Of a stretch of 53,687 nucleotides of DNA, positions 8,906 to 17,644 are shown one piece after another (the stretch's first letter is position 1; the number at the start of each line of letters is the position of its first letter). This stretch comes from Tritrichomonas musculus (taxonomy: Eukaryota > Parabasalia > Tritrichomonadida > Tritrichomonadidae): positions 1,105,001 to 1,158,687 of the forward strand of contig JAPFFF010000052.1 in assembly GCA_039105265.1 (NCBI GenBank), in the 5' to 3' direction. The translations under genes and the position numbers were made by a program. The notes beneath the pieces were generated by a model that did no database searches, was not told the origin of the DNA, and worked only from the letters and a program-made list of their open reading frames with translations.

Positions 8906-9334
8906 ATGAATAAGTACAGAAAACCCAATTCTACTACAGTTGGAGCAGAAGGGACAATGTTTAATGAAGGAACTAAGACTGAGAAGACAATAGAGTTTAA
9001 TCACTTTGGCATATTTTCTAATGACAATACTTACGCAGTTACGTTTAACCCAAGAATTAATAGACCACCAACAAAGTATATGGAAAACAAACCAGTCAAA
9101 CCACCAAAGAGTAATCAACATAAAACAAAACCATTACACGAACCACCTGTTAGTATTACAGATGGAGGGTATTATTTGAAGAAAGATAAAGCACCCAAAG
9201 CTCCTATTCTTCCTCCATACTTAAAGAAACCAGAGAAATTAGGAGAAATACAAGGTAGAGCGGATGAAAGAAATAAAGGAAGGATTGGATACTTTAAACC
9301 AATTAATGTTAAGCAAGCTAATATTCATTACTGA
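8906..9334 (+). CDS. Unknown basic, proline-rich Polinton protein (142 aa)
   Basis: Not recognised. About 142 residues with many Lys, Pro and Asn and little hydrophobic core. It includes NKPVKPPKSNQHKTKP in the middle and PILPPYLKKPEKLGEIQ toward the end, so it is probably largely disordered. It ends with TGA, which together with TAA and TAG elsewhere argues for the standard code. It could be a virion core or DNA-binding accessory protein, by composition only. Confidence 0.65.
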   Translation: MNKYRKPNSTTVGAEGTMFNEGTKTEKTIEFNHFGIFSNDNTYAVTFNPRINRPPTKYMENKPVKPPKSNQHKTKPLHEPPVSITDGGYYLKKDKAPKAPILPPYLKKPEKLGEIQGRADERNKGRIGYFKPINVKQANIHY

Positions 9335-9365
9335 TTGATTATCAACTTTTTTCATGTAGTAAATT

Positions 9366-9893
9366 ATGATTAAGAAAAGATCCTTATCACAAGGTGTGCA
9401 GGCGAACGTTTCATTAGAACCTCAAGCAGCAGCTCAGTCAACAAGCAATATAAATAATAATATTATTATAAACAAAAGGGATGATGGAAAAGAAGAAATT
9501 GTTATCACTCGTAATGTTGAATTAGAAGAGAATCAAGAAGAAGAAACAAAGGATGTTAAGTACGTGATACTTGAAACGTATGCAAAAATCTTGTTAGACC
9601 AGGACAAAGCATTATTATCCAACTTAATATCAAAGAATTGTATAATTGTCCCTGTTACTGCCTTATCTAATATAATTAAAACAATTATTAAGGCGGAGGT
9701 GGTAGAAATAAGTCTTGATGAGGATGTAGGTTGTTGTGCAGGGAAAGCTAATCCAATACGTAAGATAGATTCCATTAAGATAGTAAATGATAATGGAGAA
9801 GTATGTACTGATTTCAAAACATACTTTAATCCTCAGTACAATGAATTAGTTAACAAATATCATCTTTGTCTGAAATACAGTATCAACATGTAA
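9366..9893 (+). CDS. Unknown Polinton protein (175 aa)
   Basis: Not recognised. The first 70 residues are low complexity (Gln, Asn, then acidic EENQEEETKD). A folded part follows from about 72: VKYVILETYAKILLDQDKALL, then VVEISLDEDVGCCAGK and a C-terminal domain with scattered cysteines. The gene lies 31 bases after its neighbour and 29 before the second HNH gene, so it is part of the same compact cluster. Confidence 0.65.
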   Translation: MIKKRSLSQGVQANVSLEPQAAAQSTSNINNNIIINKRDDGKEEIVITRNVELEENQEEETKDVKYVILETYAKILLDQDKALLSNLISKNCIIVPVTALSNIIKTIIKAEVVEISLDEDVGCCAGKANPIRKIDSIKIVNDNGEVCTDFKTYFNPQYNELVNKYHLCLKYSINM

Positions 9894-9922
9894 AAATATG
9901 ATATTTTTTTACCTCTACTGAA

Positions 9923-10528
9923 ATGACAACTGATCAGGTTATTGATTTTGTTCCACTTCTCGGTTTCGAAGATAAGTATGAAATATTAAACCAATACCCT
10001 TATACTGTTAGGCGGAAAGACAATAAATATATTGTTAAAGAAAGTGTATATAACAAAGGGTATGTTTTATTAAAGTTGAATTCAAAAACATTTATTAAAC
10101 ATAGAATTATAGCCAAGCAGTTTCTCCCTAACCCTGACAATCTAGCTTGTGTTGATCATATCAATCATGACAGAGCTGATAATAGACTAGAAAACTTACG
10201 ATGGACATCTCATATAGAAAATAATACAAACAGATCAATCTCAACAAAGAATTCAAATATAATATACAAGTTTGTTGATAAATTACCAAGTACATCAACC
10301 GTAATAAATAAATATAATAGGCATCAATTAAAACCTAATCATTATTATTATTATCATAATGAAGAAACTGATGAAGATGAATTTTATTTAAAAATAACTG
10401 ACGAGTCATACAAACGACTTTACATCAATGAAATGGAATGCGGAACTAAATACGTATTAATGTATGATACTAATAACAAAAGAGTTAATGTTTGTATAAC
10501 AAAATTTAAATTATTATATGATCTGTAA
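9923..10528 (+). CDS. HNH endonuclease (201 aa), second paralogue
   Basis: Clear paralogue of the protein at 7769. Shared blocks are YEILNQYP (N-terminal), KHRIIAKQFLPNPDNL, VDHINHDRADNRLENLRW (about 77-94) and the tyrosine-rich C-terminal half with YYYYHNEETDED. The HNH active-site pattern is present. The two genes differ throughout at moderate identity, so the duplication is not recent. Three unknown genes lie between them. Confidence 0.88.
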   Translation: MTTDQVIDFVPLLGFEDKYEILNQYPYTVRRKDNKYIVKESVYNKGYVLLKLNSKTFIKHRIIAKQFLPNPDNLACVDHINHDRADNRLENLRWTSHIENNTNRSISTKNSNIIYKFVDKLPSTSTVINKYNRHQLKPNHYYYYHNEETDEDEFYLKITDESYKRLYINEMECGTKYVLMYDTNNKRVNVCITKFKLLYDL

Positions 10529-10557
10529 TTATTATTTGTTTTTTTATTTTTATCAAA

Positions 10558-10839
10558 ATGACGAGTAAAATAGACCTAAACCAATTCAAGAAAACAGAAG
10601 TAATAAAGAAATTGTCCAAATCGAAGTCAAGTGAGAATCTGACGTCAATAGATACTCCGAAAAGAGGCAGGAAGAGTAAATATAATACCCCTGAAGAAAG
10701 ACTTGAAGCCAGACGACAACAACAAAAAGAATATAGACAAAGAAAGAAGCAAGAGTTAGAGGAATTGAAGAAAATTGCTCAATTCGCTGCGAGCACTCGC
10801 GAAGCTCAAATGGTTACTGCTGAGAAGAAAGAAGCATGA
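10558..10839 (+). CDS. Small basic AT-hook/bZIP-like protein (93 aa)
   Basis: 93 aa with an AT-hook-like core PKRGRKSKY (about 38-46). A highly basic, glutamine-rich helix RRQQQKEYRQRKKQELEELKK (about 57-77) follows, resembling the basic region and start of a zipper. It probably binds DNA, for instance packed genome or a promoter. It lies last in the plus-strand block and faces the minus-strand helicase gene; about 140 bases between them hold one arm of an inverted repeat. Confidence 0.7.
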   Translation: MTSKIDLNQFKKTEVIKKLSKSKSSENLTSIDTPKRGRKSKYNTPEERLEARRQQQKEYRQRKKQELEELKKIAQFAASTREAQMVTAEKKEA

Positions 10840-10861
10840 AAACAAAAAATCTTCATCTTAT

Positions 10862-10949
10862 TTTTGGTTTCGCTAATGTTCTTTGTTCCTAGATGTTCCC
10901 GGATAATTCAGTTCGTGAAAAATGAGGTGGACAGATGACAGATGACAGA
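10862..10949 (+). repeat. Inverted repeat arm, left of the primase-helicase gene
   Basis: Matches the reverse complement of 13264-13351 at about 85% over 86-88 bp by eye. It includes an identical core GTTCCTAGATGTTCCCGGAT and the shared end GGACAGATGACAGATGACAG. The two arms enclose only the primase-helicase gene. The arms may be mobile-element ends, recombination sites or transcript-end signals. Confidence 0.75.
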
Positions 10950-10978
10950 ACGAGAGGCAAAAATATAACAAATCTTTT

Positions 10979-13210
10979 TTATAACATTTCCTCAAACTCT
11001 ACTATACTTTCATCCGGTGTTTGATGATAAATGTCTTTACATTCTTGCTTTAACGTGTAATACCAAGTAAGATTACCATTTATTCTCTTTCTTTTACGTT
11101 CACACTTATCTTTCAACTGTAACTGAAATGTCCTTTTCTTCATCTCGGCTGGTTTGCACATTAATGCTTCATCACAATTCATTCCATCTACAAGAGCATT
11201 ATAATATTCACATATCCATATATCGAGAGGAGATTTACTTGCGTCAATTAAATCTTGTTTTGCATCAGTCATAGGTATTTCTCTTACCTGAAAATTAGAT
11301 AAATCTCTTTCCATGAAGAATGTAAGAAGAGTGTTATAAAAGTCTTCATCAAAGGATGAACATAATTGTTGAAAATATTTGTAATCTCCTTTATGCTTAC
11401 CATTACAAGCGAGAACAACATACCTTCTATCACCGTTTTCTATCTTTACTGGAAAGCTGTTATTGCTGACAAAGATGAAATTGGATACGTTTTCTGCATC
11501 ACGTCTTGGTACTAACTTCTCGTTTATACGTATGCTGTTATCAGAGATAATAGACTTAAGGGCATTGAAGTTTGCTAATCTGTCTTCTCCACAATTCTTT
11601 AGTTCATTCAACACAATAAGTATTTTGCCTTCTACAATACTGTTGAACTGTCCGGTAAGTTCACTTATATCTGTTATATTTTTAGCTGAATATCCACTCA
11701 ACATCTCACTTAAAACATCTGTAAATCGATTCTTACCGATTCCTTGTAAGCCTTTTAGTACAAGAGCCACTTCTGTTTTAACTCCCGGATTTTGTACGAT
11801 GAATGCTATCCAGTTTAATATATAGTCATAGATATGTTTCTCATGGTCGCATATCACTTCAAGGATTAAATCAAGAAACATCTTAATCTTGTTTATATCT
11901 ACCTTTTCTTGCACCTTATACTTGTAACCATGGAAGAGTGATAGTGTATTCTTGTCTTTGCTGTTAAATTTTACACCAAGTCTTGTGAATTTAGAAAGAT
12001 TATTCATCAACAATGTATGAGCATTTACTTTCTCGTCTATCGCTATTCTCTTTAACGTCTTTACAATGTAAGCATCAGTTACAAACTTCAAATAGAACGT
12101 TTCGCTAATTGAGTTATATGTCTTAAGAACATAAGTATCATTACCATCATCTATAAACCTTAATACTCTTGATAAGTCTTCTACTAGATCCTTGTTTGTG
12201 GTATATCTATGTTGTTCTGCCTTCTGTCTAATATCATTTATAGTAAACGAGTCGTTTAAGTCTATATCTTTTATGATAATCTCGTTTTGACTAACCACTG
12301 GAGATATAACTTTTATGTAATATTCATTATTCCAGCAACGAAGAATCTTTTCCAACACATGTGCTGAAGTACAAGACCTGGCATATCTTCTTCTAGCTCT
12401 GTCGAAATTGCTAGCTGCAGCATCAGTAAGTTTACAGTAATTTTGAACATGAGAGTAAGCTTCATCTATTAGATTTGTTGGAAGTGCATTTAGCGCTTGA
12501 AATAAAGTAAATAAAGTAACCTCATCCTCTATTCTTCTTCCACCAGCATCATTATGTACTTCTATTCCTGTAAGTCCTTCAATTAAATTTAATGCGTATT
12601 GCTCTGATATTGTTTCTCCATCATGATCAAACATTATCTTTTCTATCTCTGGGCTCTGTTTAATCTTTATACTGATGTCTAGGTCATGTAAGATATCTGA
12701 AAGTGACCTTCTTATTTTTGAATCTAATGAACCTTGTAAAAACTTATACGTTGTAATAGGCGTTTTAGCGTTCTTTCTGACTTTACTTCCTGGCAATACT
12801 ACAAGTGATCTGCTGTTAACATCTACCGAGGAAAATATATCTACATCATACTCAGGACTAGTATAACATTTTACCATTCGGTTCGATTCAACATAATACT
12901 CTTCTGTATTACAATAAATATGCAATCCACCACTTGCTGTCTGTACAACTATATCTTCGTCACTTAATTTACTCATCAATGTCTTACGTATTACTTCTTT
13001 CTCTTCTTGTTTTAGCTCTTTGTTGATATCTAAGTCTACTATGGAGAGATTCAAACACTTATTATTAAGAAGAGCTTTACCTGTGACTGCTGTACCACTT
13101 CCTCCATCATGCTTTAGATAATTGTAGAGATTTACTGTGTTGTTCTCTATCCTTTGTCTTAACATAAGTTCATTTAATTCCCAAGAGACTGTCAAGTTTG
13201 TTTCTGTCAT
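10979..13210 (-). CDS. PrimPol-SF3 helicase fusion (primase-helicase)
   Basis: 743 aa. The N-terminal part (about 25-165) resembles an archaeo-eukaryotic primase: IVDLDI (Asp59 and Asp61), SGGLHIYC (His97) and a third acidic strand YDVDIFSS (121-128). A helical linker follows. The C-terminal half is a superfamily 3/D5-like helicase: Walker A GLQGIGKN (487-494), Walker B ILIVLNE (530-536), motif C NFIFVSNN (577-584) and the arginine-finger-like DRRYVV (594-599). It would prime and unwind DNA for the element's own replication. A TCATTA initiator-like motif lies at 13227-13232 on the minus strand, before the start. The gene is enclosed by inverted-repeat arms, and the same AAAAATATAACAAA stretch lies just past the ends of this and the polymerase gene. 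Confidence 0.9.
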   Translation of the reverse strand: MTETNLTVSWELNELMLRQRIENNTVNLYNYLKHDGGSGTAVTGKALLNNKCLNLSIVDLDINKELKQEEKEVIRKTLMSKLSDEDIVVQTASGGLHIYCNTEEYYVESNRMVKCYTSPEYDVDIFSSVDVNSRSLVVLPGSKVRKNAKTPITTYKFLQGSLDSKIRRSLSDILHDLDISIKIKQSPEIEKIMFDHDGETISEQYALNLIEGLTGIEVHNDAGGRRIEDEVTLFTLFQALNALPTNLIDEAYSHVQNYCKLTDAAASNFDRARRRYARSCTSAHVLEKILRCWNNEYYIKVISPVVSQNEIIIKDIDLNDSFTINDIRQKAEQHRYTTNKDLVEDLSRVLRFIDDGNDTYVLKTYNSISETFYLKFVTDAYIVKTLKRIAIDEKVNAHTLLMNNLSKFTRLGVKFNSKDKNTLSLFHGYKYKVQEKVDINKIKMFLDLILEVICDHEKHIYDYILNWIAFIVQNPGVKTEVALVLKGLQGIGKNRFTDVLSEMLSGYSAKNITDISELTGQFNSIVEGKILIVLNELKNCGEDRLANFNALKSIISDNSIRINEKLVPRRDAENVSNFIFVSNNSFPVKIENGDRRYVVLACNGKHKGDYKYFQQLCSSFDEDFYNTLLTFFMERDLSNFQVREIPMTDAKQDLIDASKSPLDIWICEYYNALVDGMNCDEALMCKPAEMKKRTFQLQLKDKCERKRKRINGNLTWYYTLKQECKDIYHQTPDESIVEFEEML

Positions 13211-13263
13211 ATTTGTTTATGTGTATTAATGAAAAAAAATTAATAAAAAAAAATAAAATGAAA

Positions 13264-13351
13264 TCTGTCATCTGTCATCTGTCCGCTCCATTTTTTAGGA
13301 AACGATTTATCCGGGAACATCTAGGAACAAGGAACAATAGTCAAACCAAAA
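13264..13351 (-). repeat. Inverted repeat arm, right of the primase-helicase gene
   Basis: Partner of 10862-10949. It lies between the start of the helicase gene and the end of the polymerase gene. Part of it (13275-13293) recurs at 30141-30159 outside the Polinton with 18 of 19 bases equal, so the sequence is not confined to this element. Confidence 0.75.
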
Positions 13352-13367
13352 ATATAACAAAGCTTTT

Positions 13368-16300
13368 TTAGAATTTCATCTTTCTTTCAAAAACCGGAAT
13401 ATTAATTTGTTGATAAGAATTACTCTTTCTGAAGCAATTGGAACCATCTAATAAATTAAATGTTATTTCTTCTCCGTGATACATCCTTTCATATAACTCC
13501 TCTACTGTAATACCCATTCGTTTACACTTGTTTAATATGCATTGCTTGGGTACTCCACGCATACGGATGTGATAGCCTTCATTACCTTTTTCATCAACTA
13601 GAATATCTAAGTAACTTTTCTTTCCTAATGCTATTAATTTCCTTGAATGAACACTACCGACAGCACCATTAAATGAATCAAAGTCACAATGAAACTGTGT
13701 CATCTTCTTACCAATCAACTCCTTCCCATATTTTTTCTTGAACACCTCAGCTATCCTTGGTACATCTATTTCTCTAACGTGTACGCTATCTGTATCAGTA
13801 TAGTAGATGTCTATTCCATTTTGCTCAGCTGTACTCATTACCCTATTCATTAAATGTTTGCTCCATGACAAGACACTAGCACCAAAATGAGGTAAATTAA
13901 AATGACTGTTTATTGGTTTAACCTTCTTAACATATACATTATCAATTGACTTGTTCTCTATCACCTCTGTTATGTAATTATAGTTCTTCCATATATATTT
14001 AATGGCTTTATCTTTTGGTATACATTTAGTTTCAGTTGTTGTTGCCTTTAGGATAGATTTTCCGTAAATGGAATTAAGAAGTAGTTTGATGGTTTGTTGC
14101 AATGGATTGTTAGCATCTTGGTATCTCCTTCTTAGATTGAACAATTTCTCTATAAATACATTAATCTTGTTGTTGAATCCTTTGTCAAAGTAATATCCTC
14201 TAATAAACTCATAATCGAAATCATAAAACTCCATCAAGTCCATAAAAGCTCTCTTGTCTATGTAATAATTGTTGATGGGGTTGTTGTTAAATATTTTTGA
14301 CCCTTGATCATTCCTACTAAATATTTGTCCAAATTTATATGGTTTGTCAGCTTTGCACTTGATCTTCTTGATATTGATTTCAATGAAGAACTGATCAAAA
14401 TCTAATAATTCCTTTGTAAACATATCCGATGGGCCCGCACGATTAGTACCTGAGGCCTCCAGGCGAATTACTTCTGGCACTCCTTTAGGTACACCAGACA
14501 TAATACTCATTGCACTAGGATATAAACTGACTGCATCAAAATCTTGTATCCTTTCCTCTATATATTGCTTTTCATTATTAGCTGTCATTGTTCTACCTCC
14601 ACTAACACATCTCTGAATGAAGTTTTGTGGTTTACCACTAAGTTGATAACACCCATCAAAGCAACCAAATTTATATGCATAATAGTAGCCAATAGAGCTA
14701 ATGGATATAAAGTTATGGACATCAAGCATCTTTGTCTTCGTCTGCTTAAATACTTCTACCAGATCTCTATTAAATTTCTCTACTCCCTTCATCAATACTA
14801 TGCAATCCAGTTTGCAATAATAGATGGCATACTTCATAATATCAATAGCTCCTCCAACATATGCACCACAAGCTTTTGCATTATCTATTAATTGCTTCCA
14901 GTCTTGTTTTATCTGTGTCAATGGTTTCTTGTCTTGGTTCTCTAAGTAATACTGTAGTTGAAATTCAAGCGCAGAGACAGTTTTCCTATTTATGTTCCTT
15001 TCAGTATATATTTTATATGCCATTACCTCTTTATGAACTGGTAACTGAAACATCTTACCAAATGAAGCTAATGCAGCAGGGATGATAGAGTAGCTATTGC
15101 GGAAAGTTAATCTCTTGTTAGGTTTATACTTTGTCATGACTATTTGCAGAATCGTTCCACTTCTCTCTGTTATTTGTACATCCCATCCAGGAGTATTTAT
15201 AAAGAAACAAGCATCATATTTAAGGTTATGGAAGTAAATGAGAGAATTGTTCTCCAATGACTTTAGTAATCTGTCAGCAATATTCTCCCCATCAAATATC
15301 ATTTTATGAATTAACTCTTTGGTCCTGTACACAGTAATATTTAGATAAGGCATATGGGGTGATACAGTGGTATTAGTTTCAAAATCAGAATAATAAATCC
15401 TACTCCACTCTCTCTCCTTTTTCGTCTCTGATGAATCTATTAGTTTACAGCACAATTCAGGATCATATTCAAGGTCTGTATAATCCGCTAAGTGAGAGTT
15501 GTATTCATTCGTTGCTAAGATATTCATTTCACAGTTCTTTATCTCCCTGAACTTTCCTTCTTTAAATAGCTTGCGAAATATTGCCATAGGTTTAACACCA
15601 TTTAGGGGTTTATATATCATGTAATGGTTCTTGTACAGTAATAAGTCAACAATTCGGTCAAACTCTTTGGCCCATGGTCTCTTTCTTGTATCTATTTTTA
15701 TTTCTTGTTGGTTTACTACATCTTTTCCCTCATTAATCCTTCTTACAACAAAATGGCATTTAAACTGCTTGGCTATATCGTATATCAAGTTATTGGGGAT
15801 TAACCTAGTCTTGACCATAAAGCGTAAATAATTAATTTCCTCATCAGTGAATACTCCAGACTGAATGCAAGCATATACCAAACAATTGTCTTTATAGTTC
15901 TTCTTATCAACTGTCTTGAATATTTGGTACTGTGATAAGTCTAAATCAGAGAGATTAATATAAGGGAAGAATCCACCTTCTGGATTATCGCGATAATCTT
16001 CGTCGACTTCAACTTCTTCTTCATACAACTTACCTTTATTATCTTCTTTATTAATAGTGAATGATGTTTGCTTGCCTCTCTTTCTATTTTTAATGAAGAG
16101 CAACTGGTATTTTGCAGGGATGAATACATTGCCAACCCAAGGATTATTGTCTGAACAGTCATCATTCAAGTCTATTGTCCCTGATATATGTCCTATTGTT
16201 GAATCTAATCTTCGTGCCTTGGAAAGTGTAAACCATTTGTATTCCTCACCACCTAATGATTCGCTTTTTACTACTATATTCTTCTTATTCTCTTTGTGTA

Positions 16301-16520
16301 ATTGTCTTAATGTTTCAGTGAAAGCAAGTCTCTTATCTTCATCATCACCTATATCTATGTCAAATGATATTTCTTTCTTAGCCTTGGTCATGAATTCTTT
16401 CAAATATTTCTTGAACTTTCGTTTGTCTCTTACGTCTTTCACCCTTTGCTTATACTCTTTTCTTGCTTCCGTTCTTGCAGTCGAATAGAGGTCAACTGAT
16501 ATATCAAAGAGGTATGTCAT
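13368..16520 (-). CDS. polB: Protein-primed family B DNA polymerase
   Basis: 1050 aa, the replicative enzyme of Polintons. The 3'-5' exonuclease has ExoI YYSDFET (376-382), ExoII FHNLKYDACF (430-439) and ExoIII YYCKLDC (567-573). Polymerase motif A is DAVSLYPSA (662-670), motif B LLNSIYGK (814-821) and motif C YYTDTDSVHV (906-915), with a KxY element near 968. Insert regions between A and B fit the protein-primed group. The N-terminal 350 residues include NYKDNCLVYACIQSG (about 208-222) and LYKNHYMIY (295-303); the Cys and His layout recalls an OTU/papain-like domain, which I cannot confirm. It ends 157 bases before the helicase start and diverges from the GIY-YIG-like gene across 55 bases. 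Confidence 0.96.
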   Translation of the reverse strand: MTYLFDISVDLYSTARTEARKEYKQRVKDVRDKRKFKKYLKEFMTKAKKEISFDIDIGDDEDKRLAFTETLRQLHKENKKNIVVKSESLGGEEYKWFTLSKARRLDSTIGHISGTIDLNDDCSDNNPWVGNVFIPAKYQLLFIKNRKRGKQTSFTINKEDNKGKLYEEEVEVDEDYRDNPEGGFFPYINLSDLDLSQYQIFKTVDKKNYKDNCLVYACIQSGVFTDEEINYLRFMVKTRLIPNNLIYDIAKQFKCHFVVRRINEGKDVVNQQEIKIDTRKRPWAKEFDRIVDLLLYKNHYMIYKPLNGVKPMAIFRKLFKEGKFREIKNCEMNILATNEYNSHLADYTDLEYDPELCCKLIDSSETKKEREWSRIYYSDFETNTTVSPHMPYLNITVYRTKELIHKMIFDGENIADRLLKSLENNSLIYFHNLKYDACFFINTPGWDVQITERSGTILQIVMTKYKPNKRLTFRNSYSIIPAALASFGKMFQLPVHKEVMAYKIYTERNINRKTVSALEFQLQYYLENQDKKPLTQIKQDWKQLIDNAKACGAYVGGAIDIMKYAIYYCKLDCIVLMKGVEKFNRDLVEVFKQTKTKMLDVHNFISISSIGYYYAYKFGCFDGCYQLSGKPQNFIQRCVSGGRTMTANNEKQYIEERIQDFDAVSLYPSAMSIMSGVPKGVPEVIRLEASGTNRAGPSDMFTKELLDFDQFFIEINIKKIKCKADKPYKFGQIFSRNDQGSKIFNNNPINNYYIDKRAFMDLMEFYDFDYEFIRGYYFDKGFNNKINVFIEKLFNLRRRYQDANNPLQQTIKLLLNSIYGKSILKATTTETKCIPKDKAIKYIWKNYNYITEVIENKSIDNVYVKKVKPINSHFNLPHFGASVLSWSKHLMNRVMSTAEQNGIDIYYTDTDSVHVREIDVPRIAEVFKKKYGKELIGKKMTQFHCDFDSFNGAVGSVHSRKLIALGKKSYLDILVDEKGNEGYHIRMRGVPKQCILNKCKRMGITVEELYERMYHGEEITFNLLDGSNCFRKSNSYQQINIPVFERKMKF

Positions 16521-16575
16521 TTAAGTGTAAATAAGAAATAAAAAAATATCACGCTAAATATTTATTAACCCTAAA

Positions 16576-16899
16576 ATGGTAGAATACATATATTTGATTC
16601 GTGAAAGGGAATTTTCTTATTCTAATCAACCTGTATACAAAATTGGTAGAACAAATAAGATTGCAACAAGAATGGGACAATATCCAAAAGACAGCGAAGT
16701 ATATATAATTGAAGCAGTAAGTGATTCAGTAAAAGTGGAAAAAGAATTAATAACAATATTTGAAGAAAATTATACGAGAGCAACAACAAGAGATGGAACC
16801 GCATTTATAGGAAATGAGTACTTTGTTGGGAATGTGAATGAAATGATATATATTATTAGGACTTATATCCAATATCATTGTCCCAGAGCTATCATTTAG
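16576..16899 (+). CDS. GIY-YIG-superfamily protein, T5orf172-like (107 aa)
   Basis: A single small domain: MVEYIYLIRE (1-10), VYKIGRT (about 20-26) and ARMGQYPKDSEVYIIEAV, with the conserved Glu in KVEKELITIFEENY. This is the layout of T5orf172/Mug113-type GIY-YIG proteins common in large DNA viruses. It could nick or bind DNA. Its last bases overlap the end of the minus-strand penton candidate by 8 bp, and it diverges from the polymerase gene. Confidence 0.78.
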   Translation: MVEYIYLIREREFSYSNQPVYKIGRTNKIATRMGQYPKDSEVYIIEAVSDSVKVEKELITIFEENYTRATTRDGTAFIGNEYFVGNVNEMIYIIRTYIQYHCPRAII

Positions 16900-17626
16900 T
16901 AAGGATGTCATATATATCAGCCTCTTGGCTTGGTTTTATTTTTAAGGTAATGAAGAGAGGAGATTTTAATATTACTGGTTGAAACATGAAATCGACTAAT
17001 CTCATTTCCAAATATTTTAATGAATCCGTATTAACTTTTATTTTTATTGGCTTAGTCATGTCATAGTTAACTATCATTGCCTCTTGATCCATTATCATTG
17101 TGTCAATGTTTGCAAGGATGCTTGGGGTATATTCTTGGTCTCCAATTGATGAATGAGTTGCTACCCCCTGTAATGAAACTAAATACAACTTATTGGCAAA
17201 ATCAAGTATAGGTAGATCAGGTACCTCGCACTCAACTCCATTTGGAAATATATGCCCTGGTTTAGTATTGAACAAACCAGTAATCAATTTCGCTCTATGA
17301 CTACCTTCCTTGAAAGTTACATTTTGGACTGGTTTTAGTGAAATGGTTCTATTATTGATATTCTTGAACTCGATTACAGTCTGATTTGCATTTAGGCATT
17401 TGACTAAGTAGTTAAAGGAGTAAGCATACATTTCATCAAATTCTATTTTTACTTCTCCGAGTGATGACTCAAATATTAAATAATCATCATCCGTTGTCAT
17501 CAATATGTTGGCTTTGGTATTAATAGATGAAACATAGTACTTCACGTATGGACATTTCCATGGGATATCAATATTAAGTCTTACCGTATTATAATTACCT
17601 GGTTGACTCTGAACACTATACAACAT
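16892..17626 (-). CDS. Minor capsid (penton) protein candidate
   Basis: 244 aa, beta-rich, without signal or membrane segments. The final part (LKYLEMRLVDFMFQPVILKSPLFITLKIKP, described here by its key blocks MRLVDF and FITLKIKP) resembles the closing strands of Polinton and virophage penton jelly-rolls, which often read L-x-hhLxD...hxhhhxhxP. The size fits the usual 200-300 aa. It starts only 18 bases from the divergent fibre-like gene, so both may share one promoter and both may form the vertex. Confidence 0.68.
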   Translation of the reverse strand: MLYSVQSQPGNYNTVRLNIDIPWKCPYVKYYVSSINTKANILMTTDDDYLIFESSLGEVKIEFDEMYAYSFNYLVKCLNANQTVIEFKNINNRTISLKPVQNVTFKEGSHRAKLITGLFNTKPGHIFPNGVECEVPDLPILDFANKLYLVSLQGVATHSSIGDQEYTPSILANIDTMIMDQEAMIVNYDMTKPIKIKVNTDSLKYLEMRLVDFMFQPVILKSPLFITLKIKPSQEADIYDILTK

Positions 17627-17644
17627 AATTTAATTTCAGATAAA
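17627..17644. promoter_or_regulatory. 18-bp divergent intergenic region
   Basis: The start codons of the penton candidate (minus) and the fibre-like gene (plus) are separated by 18 bases (AATTTAATTTCAGATAAA). Any promoter elements for one gene must overlap the other's reading frame or sit right here. Confidence 0.5.
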
